A stretch of DNA of 64,000 nt from an uncultured Bacteroides sp. (GTDB lineage: Bacteria > Bacteroidota > Bacteroidia > Bacteroidales > Bacteroidaceae), in assembly GCA_937890825.1 (NCBI GenBank), contig CALADS010000074.1:124001-188000 (forward strand). Reading direction: 5' to 3'. Positions 1-7,780 of this stretch are shown here, in pieces (the first letter of the stretch is position 1; every line of letters starts with the position of its first letter). A model generated the notes under the pieces. It was not told the origin of the DNA. It saw only the letters and a list, made by a program, of their open reading frames with translations, and did no database searches. Position numbers and translations under genes: made by a program.

Positions 1-312
1 TATGCCCGCAGCAAACAGCCTGTGGCCGATGCACTGGCACATCGTTTCCGGGGCCTGTGGACCGCAGCCTACCACCGGTTCTATATCGATGAAATCTATC
101 AGTTCATTACCCATAAGATTATCTTCGGCTGCATATCCCGCCCCATTGCCTGGTGGGACCGCCACGTGGTAGACGGGTTCTTCAACTTTCTGGCCTGGAG
201 CACCGAAGCTACCAGCGAGGAAATACGAGGCTTGCAAAGCGGCCACGTGCAGCAATACGCTTTTGTATTCCTATTGGGTGCCCTCGGACTCATTCTGCTG
301 CTCGTGTTCTAA
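1..312 (+). CDS. nuoL: NADH-quinone oxidoreductase subunit L, C-terminal end (partial)
   Basis: This is the last 103 codons of an open frame that enters from the left edge. NuoL is the distal proton-pumping membrane subunit of respiratory complex I. The piece has the amphipathic segment near the C-terminus (AYHRFYIDEIYQFITH) seen in NuoL ends, and it finishes with a hydrophobic helix (FVFLLGALGLILLLVF). The next gene, nuoM, starts 33 bases on, and nuoN follows, giving the standard L-M-N order. Identification rests largely on this order, because the conserved antiporter-like core lies outside the window. Confidence 0.93.
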   Translation, partial: YARSKQPVADALAHRFRGLWTAAYHRFYIDEIYQFITHKIIFGCISRPIAWWDRHVVDGFFNFLAWSTEATSEEIRGLQSGHVQQYAFVFLLGALGLILLLVF

Positions 313-345
313 GATTTATCAATCAAGAATTAAAATATTATAGAT

Positions 346-1824
346 ATGAACTTCTTATCCTTATTCGTTCTCATTCCACTGCTGATGCTGCTGGGCTTGT
401 GGCTCAGCCGGAATATTGCACAAATCCGTGCAGTGATGGTGACCGGTGCTTCGGCCTTGCTGGCATTGAGCATCTTGCTTACTGCACTCTATCTACAAGC
501 CCGTCAGGGAGGTGATACAGCCGATATGCTGTATTGTGCAGATATCCCCTGGTACCCGGCCCTGAACATTCATTACTCTGTAGGAGTAGACGGTATATCC
601 GTAGCCATGCTGCTGCTTTCTGCCATCATTGTATTTACAGGAACATTCGCTTCGTGGCGGCTGCAACCCCTGACCAAGGAATACTTCTTATGGTTCACTT
701 TATTATCACTCGGTGTGTTCGGCTTCTTCATTTCTACCGACCTCTTCACCATGTTCATGTTCTATGAAGTAGCTCTGATACCGATGTACCTGCTCATCGG
801 TGTATGGGGCAGCGGTCGCAAGGAATATTCGGCCATGAAGCTTACCTTGATGCTCATGGGTGGTTCGGCCTTCCTGCTGATTGGTATCTTAGGTATCTAT
901 TACGGTGCAGGAGCCACTACCATGAACCTGCAAGAAATAGCCGCCCTGCACAACATTCCGGTGGAACAACAACGCATCTGGTTTCCCCTTACCTTCCTGG
1001 GATTTGGCGTACTGGGTGCCCTCTTCCCCTTCCATACCTGGAGTCCCGACGGTCATGCCTCGGCTCCTACAGCCGTGTCCATGCTCCACGCCGGTGTGTT
1101 GATGAAACTGGGAGGTTACGGATGCTTCCGCATTGCCATGTACCTTATGCCCGAAGCAGCCCAAGAACTAGGCTGGATATTCCTGGTACTCACCGGCATA
1201 TCAGTGGTCTATGGAGCCTTCTCGGCCTGCGTACAGACCGACTTGAAATACATCAATGCCTATTCATCGGTATCGCACTGCGGCCTGGTGCTGTTTGCCC
1301 TGTTGATGATGAATCAGACCGCCTGCACGGGTGCCGTGCTACAGATGTTGAGCCACGGTTTGATGACTGCCCTGTTCTTTGCCTTAATCGGTATGATTTA
1401 TGGCCGCACCCACACACGTGATGTACGAGAGCTGAACGGACTGATGAAAGTAATGCCTTTCTTATCGGTGTGCTATGTCATTGCCGGTCTGGCCAATCTC
1501 GGTCTGCCTGGACTGAGCGGATTCATAGCCGAAATGACTATCTTCAACGGTGCCTTCCAACACGCCGACACCTTTCACCGGGTATGGACTGTAATAGCCT
1601 GCTGCAGCATTGTGATAACCGCTGTGTACATTCTGCGTCTGGTGGGTAAGATTCTTTATGGCACTTGCACCAATCCGCACCACCTGGCACTGACCGATGC
1701 CACCTGGGACGAACGTACCGCTGTTATTATTCTGATAGTCTGTGTAGCTGCATTGGGACTGGCTCCCTGGTGGATTAGCGGAATGATTAGCGAAAGTGTA
1801 CTGCCCATCATAAGTAATTTATAA
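346..1824 (+). CDS. nuoM: NADH-quinone oxidoreductase subunit M
   Basis: 492 residues, the usual NuoM length. It is an antiporter-like inner-membrane subunit of complex I that carries protons as NADH is oxidised. The protein is almost wholly hydrophobic with about 14 membrane segments. The family landmarks are present: a conserved Glu in a helix (MFMFYEVALIPMYLLIG), a Lys-bearing segment (HAGVLMKLGGYG), and the proton-path stretch around FPFHTWSPDGHASAPTAVS. It lies 33 bases after nuoL and 27 before nuoN, in one operon. Confidence 0.97.
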   Translation: MNFLSLFVLIPLLMLLGLWLSRNIAQIRAVMVTGASALLALSILLTALYLQARQGGDTADMLYCADIPWYPALNIHYSVGVDGISVAMLLLSAIIVFTGTFASWRLQPLTKEYFLWFTLLSLGVFGFFISTDLFTMFMFYEVALIPMYLLIGVWGSGRKEYSAMKLTLMLMGGSAFLLIGILGIYYGAGATTMNLQEIAALHNIPVEQQRIWFPLTFLGFGVLGALFPFHTWSPDGHASAPTAVSMLHAGVLMKLGGYGCFRIAMYLMPEAAQELGWIFLVLTGISVVYGAFSACVQTDLKYINAYSSVSHCGLVLFALLMMNQTACTGAVLQMLSHGLMTALFFALIGMIYGRTHTRDVRELNGLMKVMPFLSVCYVIAGLANLGLPGLSGFIAEMTIFNGAFQHADTFHRVWTVIACCSIVITAVYILRLVGKILYGTCTNPHHLALTDATWDERTAVIILIVCVAALGLAPWWISGMISESVLPIISNL

Positions 1825-1851
1825 TTCTTAATCTCAATTCTTAATTCAACA

Positions 1852-3291
1852 ATGGATTATTCTCAATTCTTACTCATGAAAGAAGAGCTTTCACTGATGC
1901 TGGTCATCTTGATACTCTTCATAGCCGACCTCTTTATGAGCCCCGATGCACATAAGAACAACGGCAAGCCTGTGCTGAACACCATGCTGCCTGTGGTGCT
2001 GCTGGGCATACACACCCTGATAACCATCGTACCGGGTCCGGTGGCCGAAGCCTTTGGCGGTATGTACTATAATTCCCCCATCCAACACATTGTGAAATCC
2101 ATCCTCAGCATCGGTACACTGATAGTATTCCTGATGGCACACGAATGGATGAAACTGCCCGATACCCATATCAAGCAGGGAGAATTCTATTTCCTGACCC
2201 TTTGTACCTTGCTGGGTATGTATTTCATGATTTCAGCCGGGCACTTCCTGATGTTCTTCATCGGACTGGAAACGGCCAGTATACCCATGGCAACGCTGGT
2301 GGCTTTCGACAAGTACCGCCACCACTCGGCTGAAGCAGGTGCCAAGTACATCCTCAGTGCCCTATTCTCCAGCGGCCTGCTGCTCTATGGCATTTCACTG
2401 ATTTACGGGGCTACCGGTACTCTCTACTTTGCCGATGTGCCTGCCCTGCTGAAAGCAGAACCCCTGCAAATCATGGGATTTGTGTTCTTCTTCGCCGGCA
2501 TGGGATTCAAGATTTCGCTGGTGCCCTTCCACCTTTGGACCGCCGACGTATACCAAGGTGCCCCCAGTACCGTGACTGCCTACCTGAGCGTAGTATCCAA
2601 AGGTGCGGCAGCCTTTGTACTGATGACCATCCTCTTCAAGGTATTCGCCCCATTGGCCGAGCAATGGCAGGAAGCTCTTTACTGGGTTATCATCGCTTCC
2701 ATTACACTGGCCAACTTGTTTGCCGTGCGCCAGGAAAACCTGAAACGCCTCATGGCCTTCTCCAGCATCTCACAAGCCGGTTACATCATGCTGGGTGTAA
2801 TCAGTGGCACTGCACAAGGTATGACTGCTTTGGTGTATTACGTACTTATCTACCTCTTTGCCAATCTAAGTGTGTTCACAGTCATTACCATTGTGGCACT
2901 GCGTTCGCATAAATTCAATCTGGATGAATACAACGGACTCTATCGGACAAACCCCAAACTGGCCTTTCTTATGACCTTAGCCTTATTTTCATTGGCAGGT
3001 ATTCCGCCATTTGCAGGTTTCTTCTCAAAGTTCTTCATCTTTGCAGCTGCCTTCCACAGCGGATTCCATCTGCTGGTGTTCATAGCATTGGTCAATACAG
3101 TCATCTCCCTCTACTATTATCTGAAAATAGTAAAGGCAATGTACATCAATCCCAATGAAGAACCCATCGCTACCTTCCGCAGCGATAATTATACCCGTGC
3201 CAGCCTGGCCATCTGTACCCTGGGCATCGTACTGCTCAGCCTGGTAAGCGCCGTGTACGAAGGTATCGGTTTCTTCTCGTTCGGGATGTAG
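1852..3291 (+). CDS. nuoN: NADH-quinone oxidoreductase subunit N
   Basis: 479 residues, full length for NuoN, the third antiporter-like membrane subunit of complex I. The conserved motifs include [18 protein letters not shown] (the helix-5 Glu), [20 protein letters not shown] and the Lys segment [13 protein letters not shown]. It is the last gene of the nuo operon: a strong hairpin begins four bases after its stop codon. Confidence 0.97.
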   Translation: MDYSQFLLMKEELSLMLVILILFIADLFMSPDAHKNNGKPVLNTMLPVVLLGIHTLITIVPGPVAEAFGGMYYNSPIQHIVKSILSIGTLIVFLMAHEWMKLPDTHIKQGEFYFLTLCTLLGMYFMISAGHFLMFFIGLETASIPMATLVAFDKYRHHSAEAGAKYILSALFSSGLLLYGISLIYGATGTLYFADVPALLKAEPLQIMGFVFFFAGMGFKISLVPFHLWTADVYQGAPSTVTAYLSVVSKGAAAFVLMTILFKVFAPLAEQWQEALYWVIIASITLANLFAVRQENLKRLMAFSSISQAGYIMLGVISGTAQGMTALVYYVLIYLFANLSVFTVITIVALRSHKFNLDEYNGLYRTNPKLAFLMTLALFSLAGIPPFAGFFSKFFIFAAAFHSGFHLLVFIALVNTVISLYYYLKIVKAMYINPNEEPIATFRSDNYTRASLAICTLGIVLLSLVSAVYEGIGFFSFGM

Positions 3292-3294
3292 ACA

Positions 3295-3358
3295 GTCAGC
3301 CGGCTGCATAGCCCACTACAAGTGGTTACATAAAGCTATGCAGCTGGCTGACTTTATT
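3295..3358 (+). terminator. Terminator hairpin of the nuo operon
   Basis: A 17-bp inverted repeat with one mismatch lies at 3295-3311 and 3336-3352. Its loop holds a second small stem (ccact/agtgg), and TTTATT follows. It starts directly after the nuoN stop. Its right arm overlaps the decayed 3' end of the DUF262 remnant read from the other strand. Confidence 0.75.
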
Positions 3359-3607
3359 ACTAAACATCCGCTTGGCTGCATTTACGAACTCGCCCGAATA
3401 GATGGCATTGAGCAATTCCTTTATTTCCTTTTCTTCACCCTCGCATTCATGTACCAGCAGAGAGGATTGCATAATCTTTTGTTGCTGCCCGTCAAGTATT
3501 TCAAATCATCCGTCCAATCCAAACAGACCCTTACCTTCCAGTTCGTTGTAGGTAAATCCTTTACAGATGTCTTCGACAGTCCATTCTGTATGCAATGTTG
3601 TCTCCAT
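3326..3607 (-). pseudogene. DUF262 (GmrSD-type) protein remnant with internal deletions
   Basis: Reading leftwards from the ATG at 3605-3607 gives METTLHTEWTVEDICKG, then FTYNELEGKGLFGLDG and a TGA. The same frame resumes with FEILDGQQQ, then SSLLVHECEGEEKEIKE, LLNAIYSGEFVNAAKRMFSN and a stop at 3326. In intact DUF262 proteins these blocks occur in this order but are separated by tens to hundreds of residues, for example the DGQQR motif of the nuclease-like domain. The locus is therefore a shortened relic that kept scattered pieces. DUF262 proteins are DNA-modification-dependent restriction enzymes or related defence proteins. It begins 22 bases after the Bro-N gene stop, so the two were probably co-transcribed. 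The family call is from remembered motifs. Confidence 0.72.
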
Positions 3608-3629
3608 GATATTGATTCACTTTTTAGGA

Positions 3630-4481
3630 TTATTCTTTTGTGTCTTCTTCTTCCGGAGATGAATTGAGCGCAATGCCAGTCTTGGCGTTCAGCGGACTGA
3701 TGACTGCCTTGCCCGTCTTGGCTTCCAACTCCATACGAGCATTGCGGGCAATCTCACCACCGGCTTCCGCCACATCCATGTGTTCCCGAAATGTCTCCGG
3801 ATTTTTACTTTCAGATATTTCTTTGGTGGAAAGTTCCGCCAACATATTTAGCACCAATTCCTTATTGGTCATATTGTCACGTAAGTTCTCTTTTTTCAGA
3901 CCTTTGAACTGCTTATATTCCTTGGCGGTCATGTCACTCCAAGTCTGATAAATAATATCGGTCAGCGTAGCAAACTGCACTCCCTCTTGCAATCCGTGCC
4001 GCTTCCATTCATCCGTGAGGTCTTTACGAATCTCTATGGATTTGAGACGCTGATTAATCCAATTATCCGAATACCCCAACCGCTTATAGTCCACCAGTGC
4101 TTGATTGATAGAGAGTTCGGGGTCTTGCATTTGGTTAAGACGTTCAGTCGCCACTTGTGCCATCCATTGCTTGAACGGTTCTGCTTTGGGCGATGGAATA
4201 GACTGAATCAAACGGAGAAGCTGCTGAGTATCTGCGACATCGGTTAAATACATCTTTCCATCAGCCGATTTCATTTTCAGTTGACTACAATTTGTAGTCA
4301 ACTGACTTCCTTCTTTTTTTAAACGTGTTTTCAAGACACTCCAATATTTACGAGGATTAGGGCTATCGGTTAGGACAGCCACCACATCCACTATGGAAAA
4401 GTACCATTTTTCTTCTTTGTCGTCCCAAATGGTACGGACTTTCTTGGTTTCAAAAAGCTTGATGGCATTATGCTGAGTCAT
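3630..4481 (-). CDS. Bro-N / DinD-like domain protein
   Basis: 283 residues. The N-terminus fits the Bro-N (BRO family, antirepressor-like) domain: KLFETKKVRTIWDDKEEKWYF, then SIVDVVAVLTDSPNPRKYW and the Leu-rich block VADTQQLLRLIQSIPSPKA. The C-terminal half (about residues 150-260) resembles the E. coli DNA-damage-inducible protein DinD, with TDEWKRHG and the NMTNKELVLNMLAELSTKEI segment. Bro-N proteins are DNA-binding and common on phages and mobile elements; the chromosomal role is unknown. It appears intact, with its own promoter and the DUF262 remnant just downstream. The pair may have been a regulator and effector, but that is inference. Confidence 0.82.
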   Translation of the reverse strand: MTQHNAIKLFETKKVRTIWDDKEEKWYFSIVDVVAVLTDSPNPRKYWSVLKTRLKKEGSQLTTNCSQLKMKSADGKMYLTDVADTQQLLRLIQSIPSPKAEPFKQWMAQVATERLNQMQDPELSINQALVDYKRLGYSDNWINQRLKSIEIRKDLTDEWKRHGLQEGVQFATLTDIIYQTWSDMTAKEYKQFKGLKKENLRDNMTNKELVLNMLAELSTKEISESKNPETFREHMDVAEAGGEIARNARMELEAKTGKAVISPLNAKTGIALNSSPEEEDTKE

Positions 4482-4544
4482 AATATGATATTTTTGTCTT
4501 TATTATTTTGTCCGATTCTTTGCGACATCTTCTTTAACTTGTTA

Positions 4545-4552
4545 CAAAGGTA
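4545..4552 (-). promoter_or_regulatory. Promoter -7 element of the Bro-N gene
   Basis: The minus strand reads TACCTTTG, a full match to the Bacteroides -7 consensus TAnnTTTG, 64 bases before the Bro-N start. The -33 element is only approximate. No gene is seen between 4482 and 4658; an AT-rich 60-codon frame there has no recognisable features. Confidence 0.5.
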
Positions 4553-4658
4553 TATAATTTTATTGGGTAAACCAATTTTATAAAACGGCCGCCGATAGTT
4601 CGTACTTTCGAAAAAGATGCTATATTTACAAATGAAATACAACACTAATATAGAATAC

Positions 4659-4699
4659 ATTCGCCCCTGTCACTTCATCCATCAGTGACAGGGGCGAAT
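4659..4699 (-). terminator. Terminator of the beta-helix lipoprotein gene
   Basis: A perfect 16-bp inverted repeat (4659-4674 and 4684-4699) with a 9-base loop lies 20 bases after the stop of the minus-strand gene. The T-tract is weak, but the stem is GC-rich and long. Confidence 0.75.
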
Positions 4700-4719
4700 T
4701 TACAGGTAACCACCTCAAA

Positions 4720-6504
4720 CTATTTCAGAGCAGTAAGCCAGGCAGGAACACTGCCCAAACGGCGCTCCAACTGCGCTTCATAAAGCGATGCAGGCTTCAC
4801 CTCCTGACCATTGCTTTCCAATCGTTTCATTTGCTGGGCCGATGAATCAAAATCCAAAGGCACACCATGGAAGCCCACTACAATAACAGGCATATTCTTC
4901 CACCAGTTATGAGCACCGCTGCTCCACCAAATGAAAGGATTATTTTCGGTCTTCACCTTTGTGGCATTCATATTCCAAATGGTCAAACCATCCAAATGAT
5001 TAGGAAGCTGATCCTTATCTCCTCCCTCTCTCCATTGCATGAATCCACCGGTACAATGGTCTATCAGCGTGGCACGCGGCTGTGTGGCATGCGACTCAAA
5101 ACAAGAATCGTCACCCCAATGTACATTCCAGATTACAGCCCCCATACTATGCTTTGACACTCCACAGGCATGATATTGTCCGGCATTCGTCATGTAGCCT
5201 CCCATAGAATGTCCACCCGAAGCATTCAGTTCATGCCCGTCGCTATGGTCACGCACCTTCCCAATGAACACCCTGGAAGAACCCTGAGAACGCACTGCTG
5301 AATGCCCGCGATTTCCGCTGATATCGATGTCATACACAGACACGTTGGCCGAATTGATAACCGACATCGCCTCGCTTACACTCACGAAATTCACCCTACG
5401 CATCCAGGAATTAGTAAGACGAGTCATGTTAATCAGCTTAAATCCGCCGTCATCGGCAGCCGAACCATGATGCTGGAATTTCTCCTTGGCCTTGCCTTGT
5501 AAGGTAAGATCTTCTACCCCCACCTGTTCATAATGCGGATATTTCTGCAGTTTCCACTCCCACTTTGCCTCCACAGCATGCATCAGCGGTTCTACAAAGG
5601 TTACTTCATTACCCGATACCGACTGCACTTGATGATAATCCATAATCTCTACCCCATGCTGAATAATACTGGCTGTAGGAATAAGGTCGGACACCTCGTG
5701 CGGAGCCAATTCCTGCGCCACTAACTCCGGATCATTATTCTTCAGATAGAGAAGCACCCAATCGCCCGGTTTCACTTCCAAAGTCGATGCCACCTTTATG
5801 ATGTGACTACCCAGAGGAGCATCTTCCGTTACCTGAGTAATGGTTTTAGGAGCCGAGTAATGCTTGATTTCTATCATATGAGGTGTGCTCCACATCTTTT
5901 GGGGGTCTTTCGCATTATTCTGAAGATCCATGGTCAAGACAGTCTTGTCACGACCGGCACCACGAATAATAAAGTTTCCCATGGTAAGATGAATAGATTC
6001 ATCCACCTCGGATGCTTCACTTTGCAAGGAGAATTCTCCTTCGGGAAAATAAATTATCGCATTCAATTTATTCCCTTTTTTAGGCAGGAAGCGCACAGTC
6101 TTGAACTGCCCGCTACCCGATGTCTTTCGCACAGCCCCCGCAGCTTCCAAAGTCTTGAAAAAAGCCTCGCGGTCTGACTTTTTATCATTAGGCACCGCTC
6201 CATAATCACATACATTATACACCGAATAGCCATCCGCTATCCAGGTATCGGCCTCAACCGGAGCCTTTTCGGCATGTTCATAACCAGCATACGAAAAATC
6301 GTGCAGTACATTCTCTGCTGAATTTTCTACAAACTGACGGTAGGTAGTACATACATCAGAAGTTTCATCCGGTTCTTGCGGCTTCCCCATTTCGGGGTCG
6401 GTAGAAAATTCCGGCTTCGTTTCATCATCGGAACAGCCTGCAAGATTCATAAGCAATGCACCGCTTATCACAAGGCCCAAGCCTTTCATCCAAGTTTTTT
6501 TCAT
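4720..6504 (-). CDS. Secreted beta-helix lipoprotein (pectate-lyase-like fold, possible DUF4955)
   Basis: 594 residues. A lipoprotein signal ends at LMNLAGC (Cys24) followed by acidic SDDET, the pattern of Bacteroides surface export. Residues about 95-120 (YNVCDYGAVPNDKKSDREAF) are the opening of pectate-lyase-superfamily right-handed beta-helices. The C-terminal third is rich in His, Trp and Gly (GGHSMGGYMTNAGQYH, NVHWGDDSCFESHATQ) and I associate it with the DUF4955 family, without certainty. It could be a polysaccharide lyase or glycoside hydrolase; I see no proof of catalysis or substrate. It has its own promoter and terminator, so it is not clearly part of the neighbouring glycan locus. 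Confidence 0.75.
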   Translation of the reverse strand: MKKTWMKGLGLVISGALLMNLAGCSDDETKPEFSTDPEMGKPQEPDETSDVCTTYRQFVENSAENVLHDFSYAGYEHAEKAPVEADTWIADGYSVYNVCDYGAVPNDKKSDREAFFKTLEAAGAVRKTSGSGQFKTVRFLPKKGNKLNAIIYFPEGEFSLQSEASEVDESIHLTMGNFIIRGAGRDKTVLTMDLQNNAKDPQKMWSTPHMIEIKHYSAPKTITQVTEDAPLGSHIIKVASTLEVKPGDWVLLYLKNNDPELVAQELAPHEVSDLIPTASIIQHGVEIMDYHQVQSVSGNEVTFVEPLMHAVEAKWEWKLQKYPHYEQVGVEDLTLQGKAKEKFQHHGSAADDGGFKLINMTRLTNSWMRRVNFVSVSEAMSVINSANVSVYDIDISGNRGHSAVRSQGSSRVFIGKVRDHSDGHELNASGGHSMGGYMTNAGQYHACGVSKHSMGAVIWNVHWGDDSCFESHATQPRATLIDHCTGGFMQWREGGDKDQLPNHLDGLTIWNMNATKVKTENNPFIWWSSGAHNWWKNMPVIVVGFHGVPLDFDSSAQQMKRLESNGQEVKPASLYEAQLERRLGSVPAWLTALK

Positions 6505-6558
6505 AAAAAAGTTGTTTTTTCAGTTAATATAGCATTGATTTAAACAGTTTCTTAATTC

Positions 6559-6633
6559 AAGGTTGCAAATGTACGGCAAAGCCGGATGAAAAGACGTTCA
6601 TAAAATACATCAATAAAGCAAAATCATACAAAA
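6559..6633. repeat. 75-bp promoter-like repeat, copy A
   Basis: This stretch recurs at 7297-7370. The core 57-58 bases match at 53 of 58 aligned positions with one gap, and weaker similarity extends through the -7 region. Copy A lies directly upstream of the beta-helix lipoprotein gene. The two copies bracket the MmeI-like remnant and both tandem repeats. Confidence 0.8.
6566..6573 (-). promoter_or_regulatory. Promoter -7 element of the beta-helix lipoprotein gene
   Basis: The minus strand reads TACATTTG, an exact match to TAnnTTTG, 61 bases upstream of the start codon. It lies inside copy A of the duplicated segment. The equivalent position in copy B reads TTAATTTG, which departs from the consensus. 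Confidence 0.5.
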
Positions 6634-6671
6634 ACACCATTTTCCGCCATGCAGTCGTGCAGGCTCAGAGC

Positions 6672-6737
6672 AACCCGTACTTAGACGGCATCTAACCCGT
6701 ACTTAGGCAACGTCTAACCGACACTTAGACGGAGGGC
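6672..6737. repeat. Three 22-bp tandem units
   Basis: Three consecutive 22-base units start at 6672, 6694 and 6716. The first two share AACCCGTACTTAG at their start, and the third is diverged (AACCGACACTTAGACGG). They lie just past the 3' end of the MmeI-like remnant. No coding or known regulatory role is visible. Confidence 0.7.
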
Positions 6738-6762
6738 AGGCAAAAAAACTCTTCTCAGCGGG

Positions 6763-7024
6763 TTATTTTCCCCCTTTCGACGCATTCAGTTCTGCATAAA
6801 GCTGAAACAGCCGGGCCACGCAGTCGGACTCGGAGAAATTGCGGACAGGGAGTAAGCAGAGAACCGTCGCTCTGCCGGATAGGTTTAAGCAAATCCTTAT
6901 CCAAGCTCTTCTGCTCGATGAGCACGTGCGTGGATTCAATATAGCCTCGGCCTTCCCATTTGCGAGCAAACTCTTCAGCGGCTGCTTTCTACTGTTTTTC
7001 AGTTTTCAGTTGTTTTTCAGTCAT
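6763..7024 (-). pseudogene. MmeI-like (type IIL) restriction-methyltransferase remnant
   Basis: From the ATG at 7022-7024 the minus strand encodes MTEKQLKTEKQ, an amber stop, then KAAAEEFARKWEGRGY fused directly to STHVLIEQKSLDKDL and IRQSDGSLLTP. A frameshifted piece, NFSESDCVARLFQLYAEL, closes the locus with a stop at 6763. In intact class I SAM-dependent DNA methyltransferases of the MmeI type, the first block is the extreme N-terminus, the second is the nuclease-domain region with the conserved EQKS, and the last resembles the C-terminus. So a protein of roughly 900 residues appears reduced to about 85 codons by several deletions. The call is from motif memory; a profile search would settle it. 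Confidence 0.7.
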
Positions 7025-7165
7025 ATTATTCATCGGCTTATACAAGAACTGTCCTCCCGTCTGAAAGGGCAGGAATGGACGCGTCAGTGTCGCAAAGTTA
7101 GCGTTTATTTTCGGAATATGGGCAAGGCAGCCCGGTATCGGCAAACCGGTGAAAAAAATGCAAGC

Positions 7166-7217
7166 GGTTGCATCCCTCATAGCAGCCGGTTGCATCCCTC
7201 ATAGCAGCCGGTTGCAT
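7166..7217. repeat. 22-bp tandem repeat with flanking TGCAA palindromes
   Basis: Two exact 22-base copies (7166-7187 and 7188-7209) are followed by eight bases of a third. The short palindromic motifs ATGCAAGCGGTTGCAT (7159-7174) and ATGCAAGCGGCTGCAT (7224-7239) flank the array. The region 7025-7300 holds no believable gene. Confidence 0.75.
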
Positions 7218-7296
7218 GACCCGATGCAAGCGGCTGCATTTTTGCAACGGGTTATCCGGAAGATTTTGCGTAGGGGCAAAAAAAGATTTCAAAATT

Positions 7297-7370
7297 AAGG
7301 CGCAAATTAAAACAAAGCCAGATGAAAAAAAGTTCATAAAAATACATCAATAGAGCAAAATCATACAAAA
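7297..7370. repeat. 75-bp promoter-like repeat, copy B
   Basis: This is the second copy of the segment at 6559-6633. It lies 273 bases upstream of the start of the MmeI-like remnant, in the same orientation relative to that remnant as copy A is to the beta-helix gene. It could be a duplicated promoter or the scar of a recombination event. Confidence 0.75.
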
Positions 7371-7548
7371 TGCAGGCAGTATAGCTACTTGGGTAATCTG
7401 TGAAGGATTCACCCTTATACACTGATAATCAACGGGTGAAAGGTGAAAGGTGAAAGATGTCTACAGCTATAGGTAAACAGATATTTCACTATAGGTTGGC
7501 GGAATAAAAGCTATAGATTCAGCTTCGTAAACAATAACTATATAAAAC

Positions 7549-7586
7549 TGAATCCATGGAATTACGATGCTGTTTCCATGGATTCA
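7549..7586. other. Orphan hairpin
   Basis: A perfect 12-bp inverted repeat (TGAATCCATGGA at 7549-7560, its complement at 7575-7586) is followed by ATTTTG on the plus strand. No complete gene ends next to it on either side, so it may be the terminator of a lost gene. The region 7371-7680 otherwise holds only a short GGTGAAA triplicate near 7435-7455. Confidence 0.5.
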
Positions 7587-7686
7587 ATTTTGTAAATGAA
7601 TGATTTGATACAAACGTTCGCAAATATATGCGTATAATATCATCATACACAAATAGCATAGAGAAAGAGAAATAAGACTTAAAAAA

Positions 7687-7733
7687 GTCGGCAACTTTAA
7701 GGAAGATGGAAAACTTCTCATAAAGTTGCCGAC
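7687..7733 (-). terminator. Terminator of glycan module 1
   Basis: A perfect 13-bp stem (7687-7699 and 7721-7733) is followed on the minus strand by six T residues at 7681-7686. It ends the leftward SusC-SusD-GH18-LamG operon 48 bases after its last stop codon. Confidence 0.85.
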
Positions 7734-7780
7734 TAGAATTTAACAGTTTCACCATTAGGAAACAGTAATGTACAACTAAG

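Noticed and set aside
3338..3667. 109-codon plus-strand frame after nuoN
   Set aside because: It begins within the terminator arm, and the opposite strand holds recognisable DUF262 pieces.
4478..4660. 60-codon minus-strand frame upstream of the Bro-N gene
   Set aside because: It covers the Bro-N promoter and is AT-rich noise.
7166..7209. CRISPR array
   Set aside because: The 22-bp units are directly adjacent with no spacers, and no cas genes are present.
7098..7337. Short minus-strand frames across the TGCAT repeats
   Set aside because: They translate the repeat itself (QPAAMRDA units) and no start or domain supports them.
7519..7755. 78-codon minus-strand frame
   Set aside because: It runs through the module 1 terminator and the orphan hairpin, and matches nothing recognisable.
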